A stretch of DNA of 47,500 bases, from positions 30,001-77,500 of the forward strand of contig CAJNDS010000436.1 of NCBI GenBank assembly GCA_905221605.1, written 5' to 3'. The notes beneath the pieces were generated by a model that had not been told where the DNA came from, searched no databases, and worked only from the letters and a program-made list of their open reading frames with translations. Position 1 is the stretch's first letter, and each line of letters opens with the position of its first letter. Below, piece after piece: positions 28,410-39,642 of the stretch. This DNA comes from Symbiodinium natans (lineage: Eukaryota; Sar; Dinophyceae; Suessiales; Symbiodiniaceae). The position numbers and the translations under genes are program-made.

Positions 28410-30740
28410 CTATCGGTTGCTCCGCGGCCCGCGCTGGACTGCCCGCTCGTACCCAAGGCAGGTTCCGGCCAGGGCGGCGAGGCGTTGCCTAGTCAGGAGG
28501 CTGAGGAAGGGGAGGCTGAGGATATCGTGGTTGCAGGTTACTGGGGAGTTGGCGCTCCCATCCAAGCGATCTACAAAGGCAAGGCGCGGGCCATCCACGA
28601 CGGTGGTGGTCTTTGTTCTCCGGGGCGATGGCCCACTGGTCAGCGAGTTTTCCCGCAGCAGCCCGCGTTTGTTCGTGTGAGGGACTTTGTCAATCAGGCC
28701 TTCGATGCTTGGGTTGCGCGCTGTGATCGGCTTGAGGGAGGCGCGCCTCGGGTTTTCTGGCAGTTGGCAGCAGGAAGGTGCACTTCTTCGCCTTTCGATG
28801 CGGAGACCTTGTCGGCCGCGCGGCGTAGTTTGGACGGGCTTCTGCAACACGAAGGCGTGGACCCTCTTCGCCGCGCCTCGGACCGTCAGACAGAGATTAA
28901 CTTTCGTCGGCTGGCGGCCATCCTGGAGCTTGCGGAGGACCCTGACTTTGAGTTCTTGCGCGAGTTTGCCAGTGTTGGGGCCAAACTGGGTGTGGATACT
29001 GAGCTACCGCGCGTGTCCGCTGTCTTCGAGCGGAAGTCGCGTTGGAAGCTGCCAGCAGCTGAGGCCGAGTTCGAGTCTACCTTCTGTGAGAACTATCGCT
29101 CTGCAGAGGAGAACATGGAAGACATCCGACGGCAAATCAATGAAGATCTTCAGCGTGGTTCTGTGGTGGCTTTCTCCCGCGCAGAGGCTTTAGCCCGGTC
29201 TGGAGGGAAGTTGGCTGTGGCGGCTCTCGGCGCAGTGCCTAAGGACCATGAATCTGCTGCGGTGCGCATCATCCACGACGCTACCCACAAGGTCGAGGTC
29301 AACCACCGCATTCGGGTCCGGGATCAGGTGCGTTTCCCCCGCATCGATGACTTGGAGGGTGTTCTTCGGCAACTTCGTCAGGAGTGCTTGCTGGCCTCGG
29401 TGTTGCGCTTTGCGCTGAAGTACGACGTCGCTCGCGCGCATAAGCTCATCCCCATCAGAGAGGAGGACTGGCGGTTTCAGGCTTTCTCCCTGGATGACCC
29501 GGACGTTATCTACATGCACACGGTGGGTGCCTTCGGGTTTGCGTCAGCAGCTTTTCACTGGCAACGAGTGGCAGCTGCGTTGGTGCGTGTGACACACTAT
29601 TTGGCTGAGTTTGCGAAAGCGTTGTATCATTTGCTGTACGCGGACGATGGCCTGCTGCTTCCCTCCGGCCGAGATTTCTGGCGACGGGCCTTATTCTGGC
29701 TTTACGTCCTGGAGCTCTTCGAGGTTCCCTTGTCGTGGCGGAAAGTGGCAGGCGGCACCTCGCTTTGCTGGATTGGCTACCAGCTTGACGTATTCAAGTT
29801 CGAGAAGGGCATCGGGCCAGGCAAGGTGCAGTGGCTCGGGCGCTGGATTGGCGAACGCTTGAGCGAGGGATGTGTGCAGGGCTGTCAGTTTCGGGCCGTG
29901 TTGGGCCGGTTGAGCTTCATAGCCGGTGCGCTGCCACATGTCCGTCCCTTTCTTGGCCCGCTCTTTGCTTGGTCCGCCCACTTGGACTCGGGATTGGTCC
30001 AGTTGCCGCTCGGTGTGCGCCTCATCCTCGGCTTCATTCGTATGGAAGTGGAAAAGGCGCCGATGACACCGCCAAAGCCGCTCACCATGTGCGTAGGGGA
30101 GGTCTTCCGAGTGGACGCTAAGGCTGAGGGCGATGTGATTGTGGTCGGTGGCTGGGAAAGTCTTGGCGGGACAAGTCCTCGGCATGCGCGTTGGTTTTCG
30201 ACGAGGCTGGATCGCCAATCCGCCCCCTGGGCATATGCGAAAGGCGAGCCATTTCGAGCCATTGCTGCTTTGGAGTTGGTGGGCACGCTCCTGGCTGTCT
30301 GCGCTTTTGGCAAAGAGGCGATCTGGCAGGGGAAGGTTGCGTCCGCGGTATTGGGTGGGTTCACGGACAACCAAGGCAACTCGTTCGTGATCGATAAGAT
30401 GATGACGACCTCCTTTCCACTCTGCCTTGTGCTCATGGAGCTCTCCGTGCAGCTCTGCGGCATGGGGGCCGTGTTGCACTTGGGCTGGGTGCCCCGCGAG
30501 CAGAACGTGGAGGCTGACGCGCTGACCAACGAGGACTTTTCTGCCTTTGACCTGGCCAAGCGCGTTCACGTGGTTCCGGAGGACCTGGGCTTCCAGGTCT
30601 TGCCGCAGCTCATGTCGGCTGCTGTGGAGCTTGATGCTGAGATCCGTCAAACCAAGGCGGACAAGGCAGGATCCTTGTCAGAGGCCGGCCAAGGTGCCCG
30701 GCGCAAGAAGGGCGAGCTCAGGTGGATCGAGCCTTGGTAA
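28410..30740 (+). CDS. pol: E3 Pol: reverse transcriptase and RNase H
   Basis: 776 codons from the gag stop, with no ATG near the front, as expected for a readthrough product. The RT has motif A LKYDVARAHKLIPI (Asp codon 29424), motif B GAFGFASAAFHW, and motif C YADDGLLL (Asp codons 29643 and 29646). A thumb-like stretch follows with GRLSFIAGALPHVRPFLGPL, typical of DIRS-like RT. RNase H: VDAKAEGD (about 30109), IAALELVG, GGFTDNQGNS and EADALTNEDF. There is no methyltransferase domain, unlike E2. The AHK form of motif A groups it with E4 rather than with E1 and E2. The N-terminal 200 residues have no recognised domain. Confidence 0.92.
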   Translation, partial: LSVAPRPALDCPLVPKAGSGQGGEALPSQEAEEGEAEDIVVAGYWGVGAPIQAIYKGKARAIHDGGGLCSPGRWPTGQRVFPQQPAFVRVRDFVNQAFDAWVARCDRLEGGAPRVFWQLAAGRCTSSPFDAETLSAARRSLDGLLQHEGVDPLRRASDRQTEINFRRLAAILELAEDPDFEFLREFASVGAKLGVDTELPRVSAVFERKSRWKLPAAEAEFESTFCENYRSAEENMEDIRRQINEDLQRGSVVAFSRAEALARSGGKLAVAALGAVPKDHESAAVRIIHDATHKVEVNHRIRVRDQVRFPRIDDLEGVLRQLRQECLLASVLRFALKYDVARAHKLIPIREEDWRFQAFSLDDPDVIYMHTVGAFGFASAAFHWQRVAAALVRVTHYLAEFAKALYHLLYADDGLLLPSGRDFWRRALFWLYVLELFEVPLSWRKVAGGTSLCWIGYQLDVFKFEKGIGPGKVQWLGRWIGERLSEGCVQGCQFRAVLGRLSFIAGALPHVRPFLGPLFAWSAHLDSGLVQLPLGVRLILGFIRMEVEKAPMTPPKPLTMCVGEVFRVDAKAEGDVIVVGGWESLGGTSPRHARWFSTRLDRQSAPWAYAKGEPFRAIAALELVGTLLAVCAFGKEAIWQGKVASAVLGGFTDNQGNSFVIDKMMTTSFPLCLVLMELSVQLCGMGAVLHLGWVPREQNVEADALTNEDFSAFDLAKRVHVVPEDLGFQVLPQLMSAAVELDAEIRQTKADKAGSLSEAGQGARRKKGELRWIEPW

Positions 30741-31105
30741 TGTGCCCCAGGCGAGCCAAGCGCTCGCAATGTATGCGGAGGGTTGTGCGTGCCGGCGTCT
30801 ACATGTCGCGCGTCTGCGCGTGCCTCAGCTGGCGTGGCGTCGCAGCATGGTTTCCTTCGGTTGGGGATGCTTGAGGTCTTTGCTGCGTGCGGGCTGAGGT
30901 AGGGCTTGTTGCGCGATGAATGACATGCACTACTCGTGTGTGCACTTGCGCAGGCAGGAGGCTAGGTTCTCTCGCGAGGAGTGAGGGATGCGCGTGCTGG
31001 CACGAGGTGTGCTGGTGCAGGTCAGGCTTGCCCGTCTCTTGCAAGTTGAGGTTTGACTTGCAAGCAAGGAAGGTGGTTCGGTCTAGCATGGCTCCGCCTT
31101 CGGGT
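30741..31105 (+). other. E3 3' non-coding region before B1
   Basis: 365 bp between the pol stop and B1, without a supported ORF. Confidence 0.6.
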
Positions 31106-31273
31106 GGGAAATTTGTGGTTCCATGCTAGACTCTCAAAACGAGAGGATGTCACAAGCCTTCAACTGCGCATCCCTGGTAGAAAAGATCAGAGCGCGAGTT
31201 GTCTGCATGTGGGTGTCACGGCAGTGAGGGCTGGCGGGTGGGTTTCTTGCATATAGTAGAAAACATAGAGACG
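31106..31273 (+). repeat. E3 split direct repeat B1
   Basis: 168 bp, starting GGGAAATTTGTGGTTCC and ending ACATAGAGACG; repeated at 31446-31610 (offset 340). It abuts A2 directly. Confidence 0.93.
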
Positions 31274-31422
31274 CTAAATTGTGCGGAGCGAAGCGAAGCA
31301 CATGAGTCGTCTCGTGGGTTTGATCTTGTATGGTATAAATCCGAGCGCGGCTAGCTGCTCGAGCCGGGTACAGTTTGTGGATAGGCCCCGGGCAGAAAGG
31401 GATCCTAGCCGCGTTTAGCTGC
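31274..31422 (+). repeat. E3 split direct repeat A2
   Basis: 149 bp, apparently identical to A1 at 24550-24698. Confidence 0.93.
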
Positions 31423-31445
31423 CCACCACCGCCCCATTCGCCTCC
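31423..31445 (+). other. C-rich spacer between A2 and B2 of E3
   Basis: 23 bp, CCACCACCGCCCCATTCGCC and three more bases; same position as in E2 and in the solo unit at 13889-13911. Confidence 0.85.
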
Positions 31446-31610
31446 GGGAAATTTGTGGTTCCATGCTAGACTCTCAAAACGAGAGGATGTCACAAGCCTT
31501 CAACTGCGCATCCCTGGTAGAAAAGATCAGAGCGCGAGTTGTCTGCATGTGGGTGTCACGGCAGTGAGGGCTGGCGGGTGGGTTTCTTGCATAGTAGAAA
31601 ACATAGAGAC
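31446..31610 (+). repeat. E3 split direct repeat B2
   Basis: Differs from B1 by loss of TA in the ATATAG string and by lacking the final G. Right end of E3. Confidence 0.93.
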
Positions 31611-32720
31611 TGCTAACGTAGCAATGGTCAGGGGTCAGGGTCACGGAGGGAGGAGGGGTTGGGGTGACGCACTGCCAACACAGCAATTCCTTTTATTTTC
31701 GTGATGACTCTCAGCTGCAAGTTTGCACAGCTTTTCACAGACAGAGACCGCGCGCAGCAGGCGAGTTTGCACAGCTTACCACAGATAGAGACCGCGCGCA
31801 GCAGTACACACCCACAACCCAACAAAACAAGCGAGTTGGCCAGTAACATAGCAATTCCGGCGATAACCCTGTTTTGGAGGGGCAGGCAAAGGTTCCAGGA
31901 GCACGGGGAGGCTGTGGTCACGGGTGGAGGGGGTAGTTCCGGAAGGTCGGGGGTCGGAGGGGGGGGGTTGTGGGCGACGAGCACCGCTAACCTAGCAATT
32001 CCTGGAATATGCTGAAAAGTCCGTTTTTAAAGCAGAACACTGCTAACGTAGCAACTTCCAGGAATACGAGTGCAAGGCCTTTTATGCGTGTTTTCGGAGG
32101 TCTATCGACAATAACATGGGAAGTTGTGCGCATGCCTTCCCGCATCAGCCTGCTGCTAAATACCAGAAAAATGCCCCAGCAGCCCCCAGCGGAAACACTA
32201 ACATAGACTCTTCCTGAGGGGTCCTCGCCCTCGCTTTAATTGGGGACATACTGCTAACATAGCAAGTCCTTTAACATAGCAATGATCAGCGATGACGGTG
32301 GTCAGGGAGGAAGGGTGGAAGGTTTTTATGCTAACATAGCAATGGGCAGGATTCTGGAGGGATGGGGTGGAGGGGTTCGCAGAGGTCAGGGAGGGAGGGT
32401 GGAAGGAGGTTTCTGCTAACCTAGCAATTCCGGGAATATGCTCAAAAGTCCTGTTTTACAGAAGATCACTGCTAACGTAGCGACTTCCAGGAGTAGGACT
32501 GCAAGGCCTTTTCATGCCTGTTTTCGGAGTTATTTACCACTAACATGGAAGTTGTGTGCATACCTGAGCACGTCAGCCTGCTGATAAAATTCCAGGAAAA
32601 TACCCCATCAACCCCAGCATAAACACTAACATACAACTTTCCGGAGGGGTCCTCGCCATCGCTTTTATTGGGGAAAATTAGGGGTCGAAATCGGGTAACC
32701 GTAGCTATGTTAGTTGCACC
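31611..32720. repeat. CTAACATAG-type motif array, right part
   Basis: At least a dozen copies of the motif (about 31611, 31842, 31985, 32041, 32250, 32271, 32330, 32413, 32470, 32540, 32624), many followed by AATTCC or ACTTCCAGGA. A longer unit of about 430 bp is duplicated: 31985-32215 resembles 32413-32650. No gene. Confidence 0.8.
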
Positions 32721-33640
32721 AAATCATGCACGTAGTTTCCATGTAAGTTTGCAGGAGTGTACATTACAGGCGCAGTACGGGCCCTGTGCGAACTTAAACC
32801 GAAAAAAAGGTACTGGAGGGGGTGTTTAGGGAGGTTTTCATTAGATTTTTTGCTTTAATTACTGGACAACCCATCCAGCCCCGCCATTATGAAGGCTCAG
32901 GGTGCGGAGAGACCCCGGACGCTGTGAGAGTACCCTCCCTTAAGATCGTTTTGTAGTGCATGAATTTTCAGGACATGTGCTCTGTCAGAGTGGTCTCCCC
33001 CCCCCCCCCCATGTTAAAAAAAAAATGGAAAATGTGCGGGTGCCTGTTTCTTGCGCGGGGGGAAGGGGGGGGGACCTCCCCCCCCCCCCCCCTCGAGGGG
33101 GTCAAGATGTGAACCCCAGTTCCCCAAAAAAAGCAAGGGATGAGCGCTGCATCGTCATGTTTCCTCGCAGTACCGTGTACGAAGTGACATGTTGCGAGCC
33201 ACGCTTGATGGCGCAAGTTTGCGGCTCGAAACGGTTCAGATTTCTATAGATTTCTTCGAACCCTCCCATTCCGCCCATGTCGGTGGGGTGGCAGGGGTGG
33301 CAGGTTGTGCCTCGCGCCGGACTTGTGTCTGCAGTGCGCAGAGTGACACACCTACCGCTGCTGCCGAACATCGAGCCAAAAGTGCGTCGAGTATGTTGTG
33401 CTTGGTGCGTTGAGTGCGAGCATGTCAGAAGTCACCGAACATGTCATGTGCTCTCTACGTGTGTGTAGTATTTGAGCTCCAATCAGGTTCGTTGTGGTGT
33501 GCACGGGTGCACTGAATGACATGTACGAGCGAAACACGCCGCTGGGACTGCCGCAGCGTTTGCGCTCATGTTTGCAAAAATTTCGCCACAGTGCTGAAAT
33601 TTTTCAAAGCCCTCCCACTCCGCCCTTATAGATGGTGGGG
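32721..33640. other. Gene-free stretch with homopolymers and a C-rich block
   Basis: Runs of 14 C (32997-33010) and 15 C (33078-33092) and an A run. The C-rich block at 33261-33277, with a following GGTGGGGTGG, looks like an A-B junction. Bases 33446-33500 recur near 39640-39700. No ORF supported. Confidence 0.55.
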
Positions 33641-34640
33641 TGCCGACTGAACGATGCGCAGTTGTACTTTTGTCACTTGCGCATGTCATGTTCAGCCAGA
33701 CGCCGCCTGCCACATGATTGCCATCCTTGGAAAAGTTCGAGGGTTGCGTTGCGTTGTGTAGCGAGATGTCGTAGGCTGCGCGAGCAAGAGAGACCGACGA
33801 AATCAGAAGGAGGGTCAAGTGACCAGCAGGCGGGCTGGGCCCTGCCAACTTTCAAACCGATTGCCAGAAAGTGTCCGGGCGCAGTGTGTACGTGATGCTA
33901 GAATTCCGGGATGCTAGAGGATCGATTTGTCGCCTGGATGACGGAGGTCATAGCTGGTGACTGTAAAGAAAGTCGGGTCCTTTTCTTCGATTTCACTTAA
34001 GCAAGGTTTTGTGACGTTTTCTCTCAAGTTTGGGCGCCCGAAGAAAAACGAACCTTGGTTGACCGCGTGACCCCTGCGCTATGCAATACTTGGCTCGTTG
34101 GCGCACGCTCGTTGCTGGATTGTTCCGTCTAGCTCGAGCTTCGGCTGGCTGGGTGTGAGTAGATTGCGCGAAGTGCTTTGAAGATTTCGTTTTTAGTGAA
34201 GTGCATGCTTGCACGTAGTGACACGTTAGGAACGGATGCCGCGTGTTGCAGGCGTTCGTTGCTCAAGTGATGTAGCAACGTAATGCCTGCGTGTTGTAGG
34301 CGCTCGTTGCTGAGGTGAGGTAGCAACGTAGCCTCTTCTTGAAAAGACCCGCCCGCTCCACCCTATTTGAAGGACGGTGGGGTGTCGAGCGCTTTTGGCT
34401 GCCGTAAGTGCAAGCCAAGGTGCGACTCTGTGACGCCGCCTGCCGCGTTCATGCGTGTCAAAATGTGATAGCGCGCGTCTCGAGCTTGTGTGAGGTCGCG
34501 TTGCTTGTTGTGTACACTTGAGGCGTAGTTCCAGTGTCATCGTGTTGTGGTTGGAGGCGGTGCAGAACGTAGCGTTGCAAGTGTGAGTGGCTGTGGAAAA
34601 GGCTTGTTGATTATTGCGCGCGTTTACGTGAATTTCTTGG
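33641..34640. other. Gene-free stretch with degenerate solo units
   Basis: C-rich junction blocks at about 33610-33625 and 34347-34363, each followed by a GGTGGGG string. A 45-bp phrase ending in GTAGCAACGTA is duplicated at about 34235-34330. No supported gene. Confidence 0.5.
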
Positions 34641-34645
34641 CCAGC

Positions 34646-35117
34646 ATGTTCCGTGGTTCAGCTGCGTGCTGCTTTTTGCTGTGGTGCCATTTGCGTGGCT
34701 TTGTTTATGGACAGCCAGCGTTTCCAGAGGTGGGAGCGAGTGCCCTGACGCGCGCGTCTTCTTGTTCTGTCTGGCAGGGGATTTCGGAAATCGTGAATTC
34801 TGTCAGGACTGTGCGTCGCTTAGAAGCCAACACTTTGTGTTGCAGACTTGCCAGCAGCGACGAGTGATGCTGAAGTCAATGCCGTGTTGGTGGTGCTATC
34901 AGGAAGCGCCAAGACAGTGTCGAGCAGACGGCGCAGAACGAAAGTCAAGCTCTGGTCAGATACGACGAGGGATGCCGCGTGCCTTCGTGTGCTTGGTGCA
35001 GCTTGTCAGGAGCAGCTGAAGCTTGATGCCAAGCAACGCGTGCAGGCCGCCAGATGGTTGGCCTCGGCAACACTGACTACATTACATGTACTCGTAGCGT
35101 GGCGTGTAACGAACTGA
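34646..35117 (+). other. Possible exons of an unknown gene
   Basis: ATG 34646 opens a frame with a hydrophobic start (MFRGSAACCFLLWCHL) to 34867. A second frame, open to 35117, has a protein-like composition with basic and amphipathic helical stretches. The change of frame near 34845 would need an intron or indel. No domain recognised; low confidence. Confidence 0.15.
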
Positions 35118-35429
35118 GGGGTGCACGCGTGCAGCAAAGTGGGATCGCTGAGCACGAGGGTCTTTCTCGGTCTCTCTGTGCAGCAGGACTGCTCCTTGCT
35201 TGAATGCTTCTTGTCTCGCGAGTCTTGACGTTGTCACTTGCAGGCCACGTGGTAAGTTGTAGTTTCGCATTTAACATTTCGCGCTCTGGTTGCTGCTCTG
35301 TTGGGCAAAGACTGCAAAGAGAGAGAGAGCTGGGTCTCCTGAATAAGCTCTTGTTTTTCCTACTCATAGCTCGCGCAGGCCGGTTTGGTTTCTCGTGCGT
35401 GAGGATCTCAGCTGTGTGACTTCAGTTCG

Positions 35430-35588
35430 TTGCGCTGTTGCTACACGTGACAGCGGCCCTCTGTATCTCGCAAGTATCTCGCACGCACGCCTTGTGTGTA
35501 GTTGCGTGTGAAGAGCTGTCCAGCAGTCCGATCTTGGTTGGGTTGTCCGCGTTGGGCTGCTAGTAGACGACTTGTGCAGCCAGTTGTC
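35430..35588 (+). repeat. Dispersed repeat family S, copy 1
   Basis: Matches 41691-41840 with indels. In the second copy a C-rich block follows directly. Confidence 0.82.
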
Positions 35589-36387
35589 TTTGTTCTCCCA
35601 GTTGAAGGGATGGTGCAGCGGAGCCGCTGCGGCTGATGAATTGTTGCACCCATGTGTGCTTCTCTCCGACTGGAGTTCTTGAGGTCTGCCTGGGGTCGAG
35701 GGACGACAGGCAGGCTGGGCCCTGCCAAAAATGGTGCTACTTGCTGCCAAAAGTGTGTCCGCGTGCAGTGATGAGAGGGTGCGACTTGGTGTCTGTGCGC
35801 TTGAGGTTTGCGCGCGTGTAGGATACCGAGGTTGGCCTAGGTTGGCGCGCGTGTAAGGTGCAGCGCCCCAGAGTCTATCAGCGTCTTGTTGCAGCTGTGT
35901 GGCTTTGCGCAGTGATCAGTGCCGGGGTAGTCCGGTGGCGCCAGTTGCGGGAGCCGCCCAAGTTTTTGATCTCCCGCCCGCCCTCGCCCGATCGAAAACT
36001 TTGGGCAGGGTGCATCTTTGTCAGCGACGCGGCTGATGTTGTTTTTGTCAGCGCTTGGCTGACGTGGGCTAGGCTCGATTGTTCGCCGTGAGGTCAGTCA
36101 AATGTTGCTGGCCGTACTTTCCACCGCCTTCATGCGACAAAAAGAAGGGGCGTGAGTCTGCAGTTGGAATCAGGACTTGCTTCGTTGGCTTGATTCGGTC
36201 TCTGTTCAGGGTTGCTGACGGCGTCTTGCTGTGGTTTCTCTGCGTTCCGCGAGGTGCATGCGTGCGTGTGTCTAAGTGGGAAGTATGTGCGTTGCAACAA
36301 GGTTTGTCTTGCGCGGTTTGCGCTGTTGCGCGTTGTTGCGTTGCGCAGGCGCAAGGTGAAAGGTCAAGCTTGCCGTGCACTGTGTGA
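35589..36387. other. Gene-free stretch
   Basis: C-rich block at about 35973-35989. The phrase GGCTGGGCCCTGCCAA near 35715 recurs near 33834. No gene recognised. Confidence 0.5.
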
Positions 36388-36426
36388 GCATTTTGCTTTT
36401 CCCGCCCACCACGACCCTGCAAAATG
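36388..36426. repeat. Inverted repeat enclosing a C-rich block, second copy
   Basis: Same as 21233-21272: GCATTTTGC, C-rich loop, GCAAAATG. Confidence 0.85.
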
Positions 36427-37926
36427 TGGGGGTTGGGGATTTTCGATTCGGCCCTGGCCTGCTTTGAGGAGGGATCTCTTCTTGACAGGGCCGGTCAAGA
36501 GTCTCACTTGTGGCTGTTGAGATTGCTTGAGACTCGTGACTCCACCATCTCAGGGTTAAAAGGGAAACTCCCGTGCGCCGCTTGTGCACTTGCGTTCTCC
36601 TTGCTGCTTGGCTAGGAGTCCCTTTGGCAGGGTTCTGTTGCGTAGCTAAATACTTCCCTACCGGAGGCAGATCTCCTCGCAGATGCAGAGCTCGCTGCTT
36701 TACGTGTGTAAATCTGACGCGCCGGTGCTGCTTGTAGCGTGTGAACCGATGGCGTCAGGTGACGACGTGCGCCAGGCAGTGGCAATAGCGTTGAAAAGGT
36801 CATTCCCCCAGGCATGCAGCCGTGTGAAAGATCGAGTGTGTTAGAGTAGATGCAACGAGGCAAATCTTCTTGGGCGGCTGCGCCCGCGACTTTTCAGATT
36901 GCCCGAGGGCTTGGCGCAAACAGCCAGACGGTCTTGCCGCGCCAAAGAAGTCAGCGCAGGTTGTAGTTTTGCTTATTGTTGGTGCACGCAGGCTCCTGTG
37001 ATCCGCCACCAACGTACGTGGGCCTTTGTGGAGCGGTCAAGTTGTCCAACCTAAGCCTGAGCGATCTTGAGGCGCCCGCCCGCGCTGTGATGTGCTGCCA
37101 TCTGGTGCAACTGCAACAGACATGAAATCCAATTTGTTCGTGCTCGTAGGACTTTGCTTGGAGGCCAGGCGTGGCCGCTGTTTGCCGGCCTGCATAATGC
37201 TTCTTCTCTTCTTGTCACAGGTGTGAAGCGGATTTTCCGTGCCGTGCCTCTTGCCACAGATCCTTCGAGACATGCCCAAAGGCGAGAAAGATGCTTGGGC
37301 GCTTGATGTATCGCTGTCCTGGATGTGTTCTCAGTCAGGGTTGGACAAATGTTCAGAACACAGGCCACGCGTGCCGACACGCAATGTCAGTTCCATGCGT
37401 TGATGCCGCAACTGTCTTGCGCAGAGCTCTGTGTCGCTCCACGTGAATACACAGGTCGCTTTCTATTCAGCAGTGGTCAGTGCCTCTGGTTTGCGCTTCC
37501 TGCATGCAGGTGAATGCTCCCCTGTTCTAACCTTTGCTGGCATGTCGGTGCCTGAAAAAGCGGGGCTGGCTGCGATGTGCCGCTTTGCGTGGCCTTGCCG
37601 TGCCAAAGGCGCCAGCCCCGCCGCAGTCTCAGAACAGCTGCCGCTGGGGGAGCTTTCTGGCTCAGACCTAGCGGCTCACGATGGGCCACTCTGAGGCAAA
37701 GCAGCCAACGTTCTGAAGTTCTCGGTGCACGTTACGAGTGGACCCAAGAGTCAGGTTTGTCTGCAATGAACATGATGTGGTCGGGAGTGCCTGCCTGCAA
37801 GAAAGGTAGGGGGTGGGTCGGGCGGGCATTCTGTGTCGGGGGTACCGGCTCGGGTTGGGTTTGGCAGTACTCCCGGCTTTGTCTTGCACACGCAGCTTTG
37901 TGCTGTAGTTCATTGCTTGTTTCTGC
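36427..37926. other. Gene-free stretch
   Basis: No supported gene. A G-rich stretch (about 37805-37850) has four or more GGG tracts on the + strand. Short ORFs on both strands lack domains. Confidence 0.45.
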
Positions 37927-37997
37927 GCGACAGTTTGACAGGATTGTTTGTGTAGACTGTCAAGCCTGTGTCGTTAGGGTCTGGTTGGCAGTGTGGA
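37927..37997 (+). repeat. Dispersed repeat family R, copy 2
   Basis: Matches 4237-4307 with few substitutions. Confidence 0.75.
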
Positions 37998-38409
37998 AAG
38001 CAACATGTGTGCGGACTTGCGAACGCCTGGTACTTCATGAGTTGGTTTGGGTCTGGTTTGAGTTGAGGAGTGTTGGTGTGTAATGCACGTGTGCATGTTA
38101 GGACAAGTCGGCACGCTAATGTGAGAAATCTTTGCCTACGAGCAGCGTTGTGTGGCTCAGACAGTCAGAGCCCAAAAAAGCCGAGTGCGGTGCAAAACAC
38201 CCACCTCTCCCACCCGGCGAAATCGCGCTGTTGGTGATTTAAGCCTGCAGCGCAGGGGTCCCGGTCGGCAGGGGGTCTGAAGCGACCGCCTGCGCCGACC
38301 CACACGCGTCCTAGCCGCTTGGGACGAGGCAAAAGAGTCCGTTGCCCTGCAGCTGGTAGTGTAGGAGCAGATACTTCTGCGCGTTCACATGAGTGCAAGA
38401 CTTGTCGTA
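37998..38409. other. Gene-free stretch
   Basis: Nothing recognised. Confidence 0.4.
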
Positions 38410-38705
38410 CTTGTCGTTCCCGGTTTTGGCAGAACACCGGCCCTCTCTCCACACCTACTCCTCTTTACACAGTACTTTGTGTGTGTGTGTGCGTGCTCGA
38501 GTTGCGCTGTCGGTTTGTTCACACTGCAGTCTCACCCACCCACCCTGGTTGCTGAGCAGCTGGGTAGTGGGGTCGGGGCTTAGATGGGCCAGTTGGCTCT
38601 TGACTGTTGCCCGGCATTTCCTGCAAAAGGTTGGCGCGCCCCCCCCCCCCCCCCTTGTGTTGCGCGCACGGGGTTCTGGAGAGAGTAGGTTTGGTGTAGA
38701 GGACT
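38410..38705 (+). repeat. Dispersed repeat family Z, long form 1
   Basis: Shares its whole length with 41960-42300, with indels. C-rich block at about 38534-38546, and a run of 16 C (38639-38654). Confidence 0.88.
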
Positions 38706-39129
38706 TGTTCAGCTGTTCAGCTTTGTGTTGCTGCGATCATACCAGCGGAAGTGCAGTTTTTTTGAAAAGCCGCCCGCCCGCCCCTTGAGTAAGGAGTGTT
38801 ATGCCTGTCCAAGGCACAGTGGTTCGAAAGTGTGAGCCCCGTGTGGCCAGCTGCAGCTGCCTGGGGGATGGTACTTGTGTGTGTGTGTGTGCTTGCTGTT
38901 AGTGCAGCGTGCAACCTAATAGCGATTTATGAGGCAGTCGGCAGTCTGTGAAATTTGTGGAATTGTGCAGACATCCTGAGTGCGCGGGAGCAGTCCTCAT
39001 GAGCGTGATGCGTGCTCGTTTCGAGGCTCAAGTGTGCGAGCCAAAAGCATGTGTGCTGTGCAGTTTGTACATAATAATGCGAGTGCTACAACAGCTTGCT
39101 TCTGTCTAAGTGTGGAACGCTGCCAGAAA
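38706..39129. other. Gene-free stretch
   Basis: C-rich block at 38771-38784 and a short (TG)n. No gene. Confidence 0.45.
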
Positions 39130-39273
39130 GAAAGTTTTGACCCGCCCGACCCACCCAGGGATTGATGAGGGCAGCACGGTGGCAAAGCCAAGGTGCTATT
39201 GGCGTGCGCCGCACAAGATGTGAACCCCAGCTTTACGAATGCGAAAGAAAAATGAAGGATTGAGCGCTGCGTT
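39130..39273 (+). repeat. Dispersed repeat family V, copy
   Basis: Related to 9171-9298; starts with a C-rich block (39141-39157). Confidence 0.65.
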
Positions 39274-39293
39274 CAGAAGTCACCAACATGTCG

Positions 39294-39642
39294 CATAACT
39301 GTGCCAGCGTAGCGGTTTGCACATGAAGCGTCTCGTTGTTCTTCTTTCGCGTAGTTGATTGTAGCTTGTGGCTCGCGTAGCCGTTGCACTGCTCGAAGCA
39401 GGTGCAAGCGGCTTCTGGTAGATTTCGAGTGCTAGGCTAGGTCGTATTCGACTTCCCGCCACCGCCCCACTCGCCTCCAGGAAGGAAGTTTTCGGTCGAC
39501 ATAGCACAGCTGGCACAAGGCAAGCTGTGGATCGGTTTTCCTGCGCATCCCGCAGAACAAAAGAAGGCTTGAGCGTGTGCGCTGTTTCACGGTGGGCTGC
39601 AAGGGTGGTAGGGCGGGAGTCTTGCGACTTGAACTAAGAGAC
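39294..39642 (+). repeat. Dispersed repeat family W, copy 2 (probable solo A-B unit)
   Basis: Nearly identical to 8760-9108, with a central C-rich block. The pair V then W occurs in reverse order in the two places (W-V at 8760-9298, V-W here). Confidence 0.88.

Larger units (their letters stand above)
24550..31610 (+). mobile_element. E3: apparently intact YR retrotransposon with split direct repeats
   Basis: 7.06 kb bounded by A1 (24550-24698) and B2 (31446-31610). Order: A1, YR, gag, in-frame TGA, pol, B1-A2-B2. A1 and A2 look identical over 149 bp, and B1 and B2 differ by a 2-bp indel and one terminal base, so the copy is young. All three ORFs are open. It sits within the CTAACATAG array and has no multi-base target duplication. 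Confidence 0.92.

Noticed and set aside
28410-28484. Separate pol start codon in E3
   Set aside because: No ATG near the front of the frame; the frame is open from directly after the gag TGA, so initiation there is not supported.
29691-30650. 319-codon antisense ORF under E3 pol
   Set aside because: Shadow of the RT-RNase H frame; no recognisable motif.
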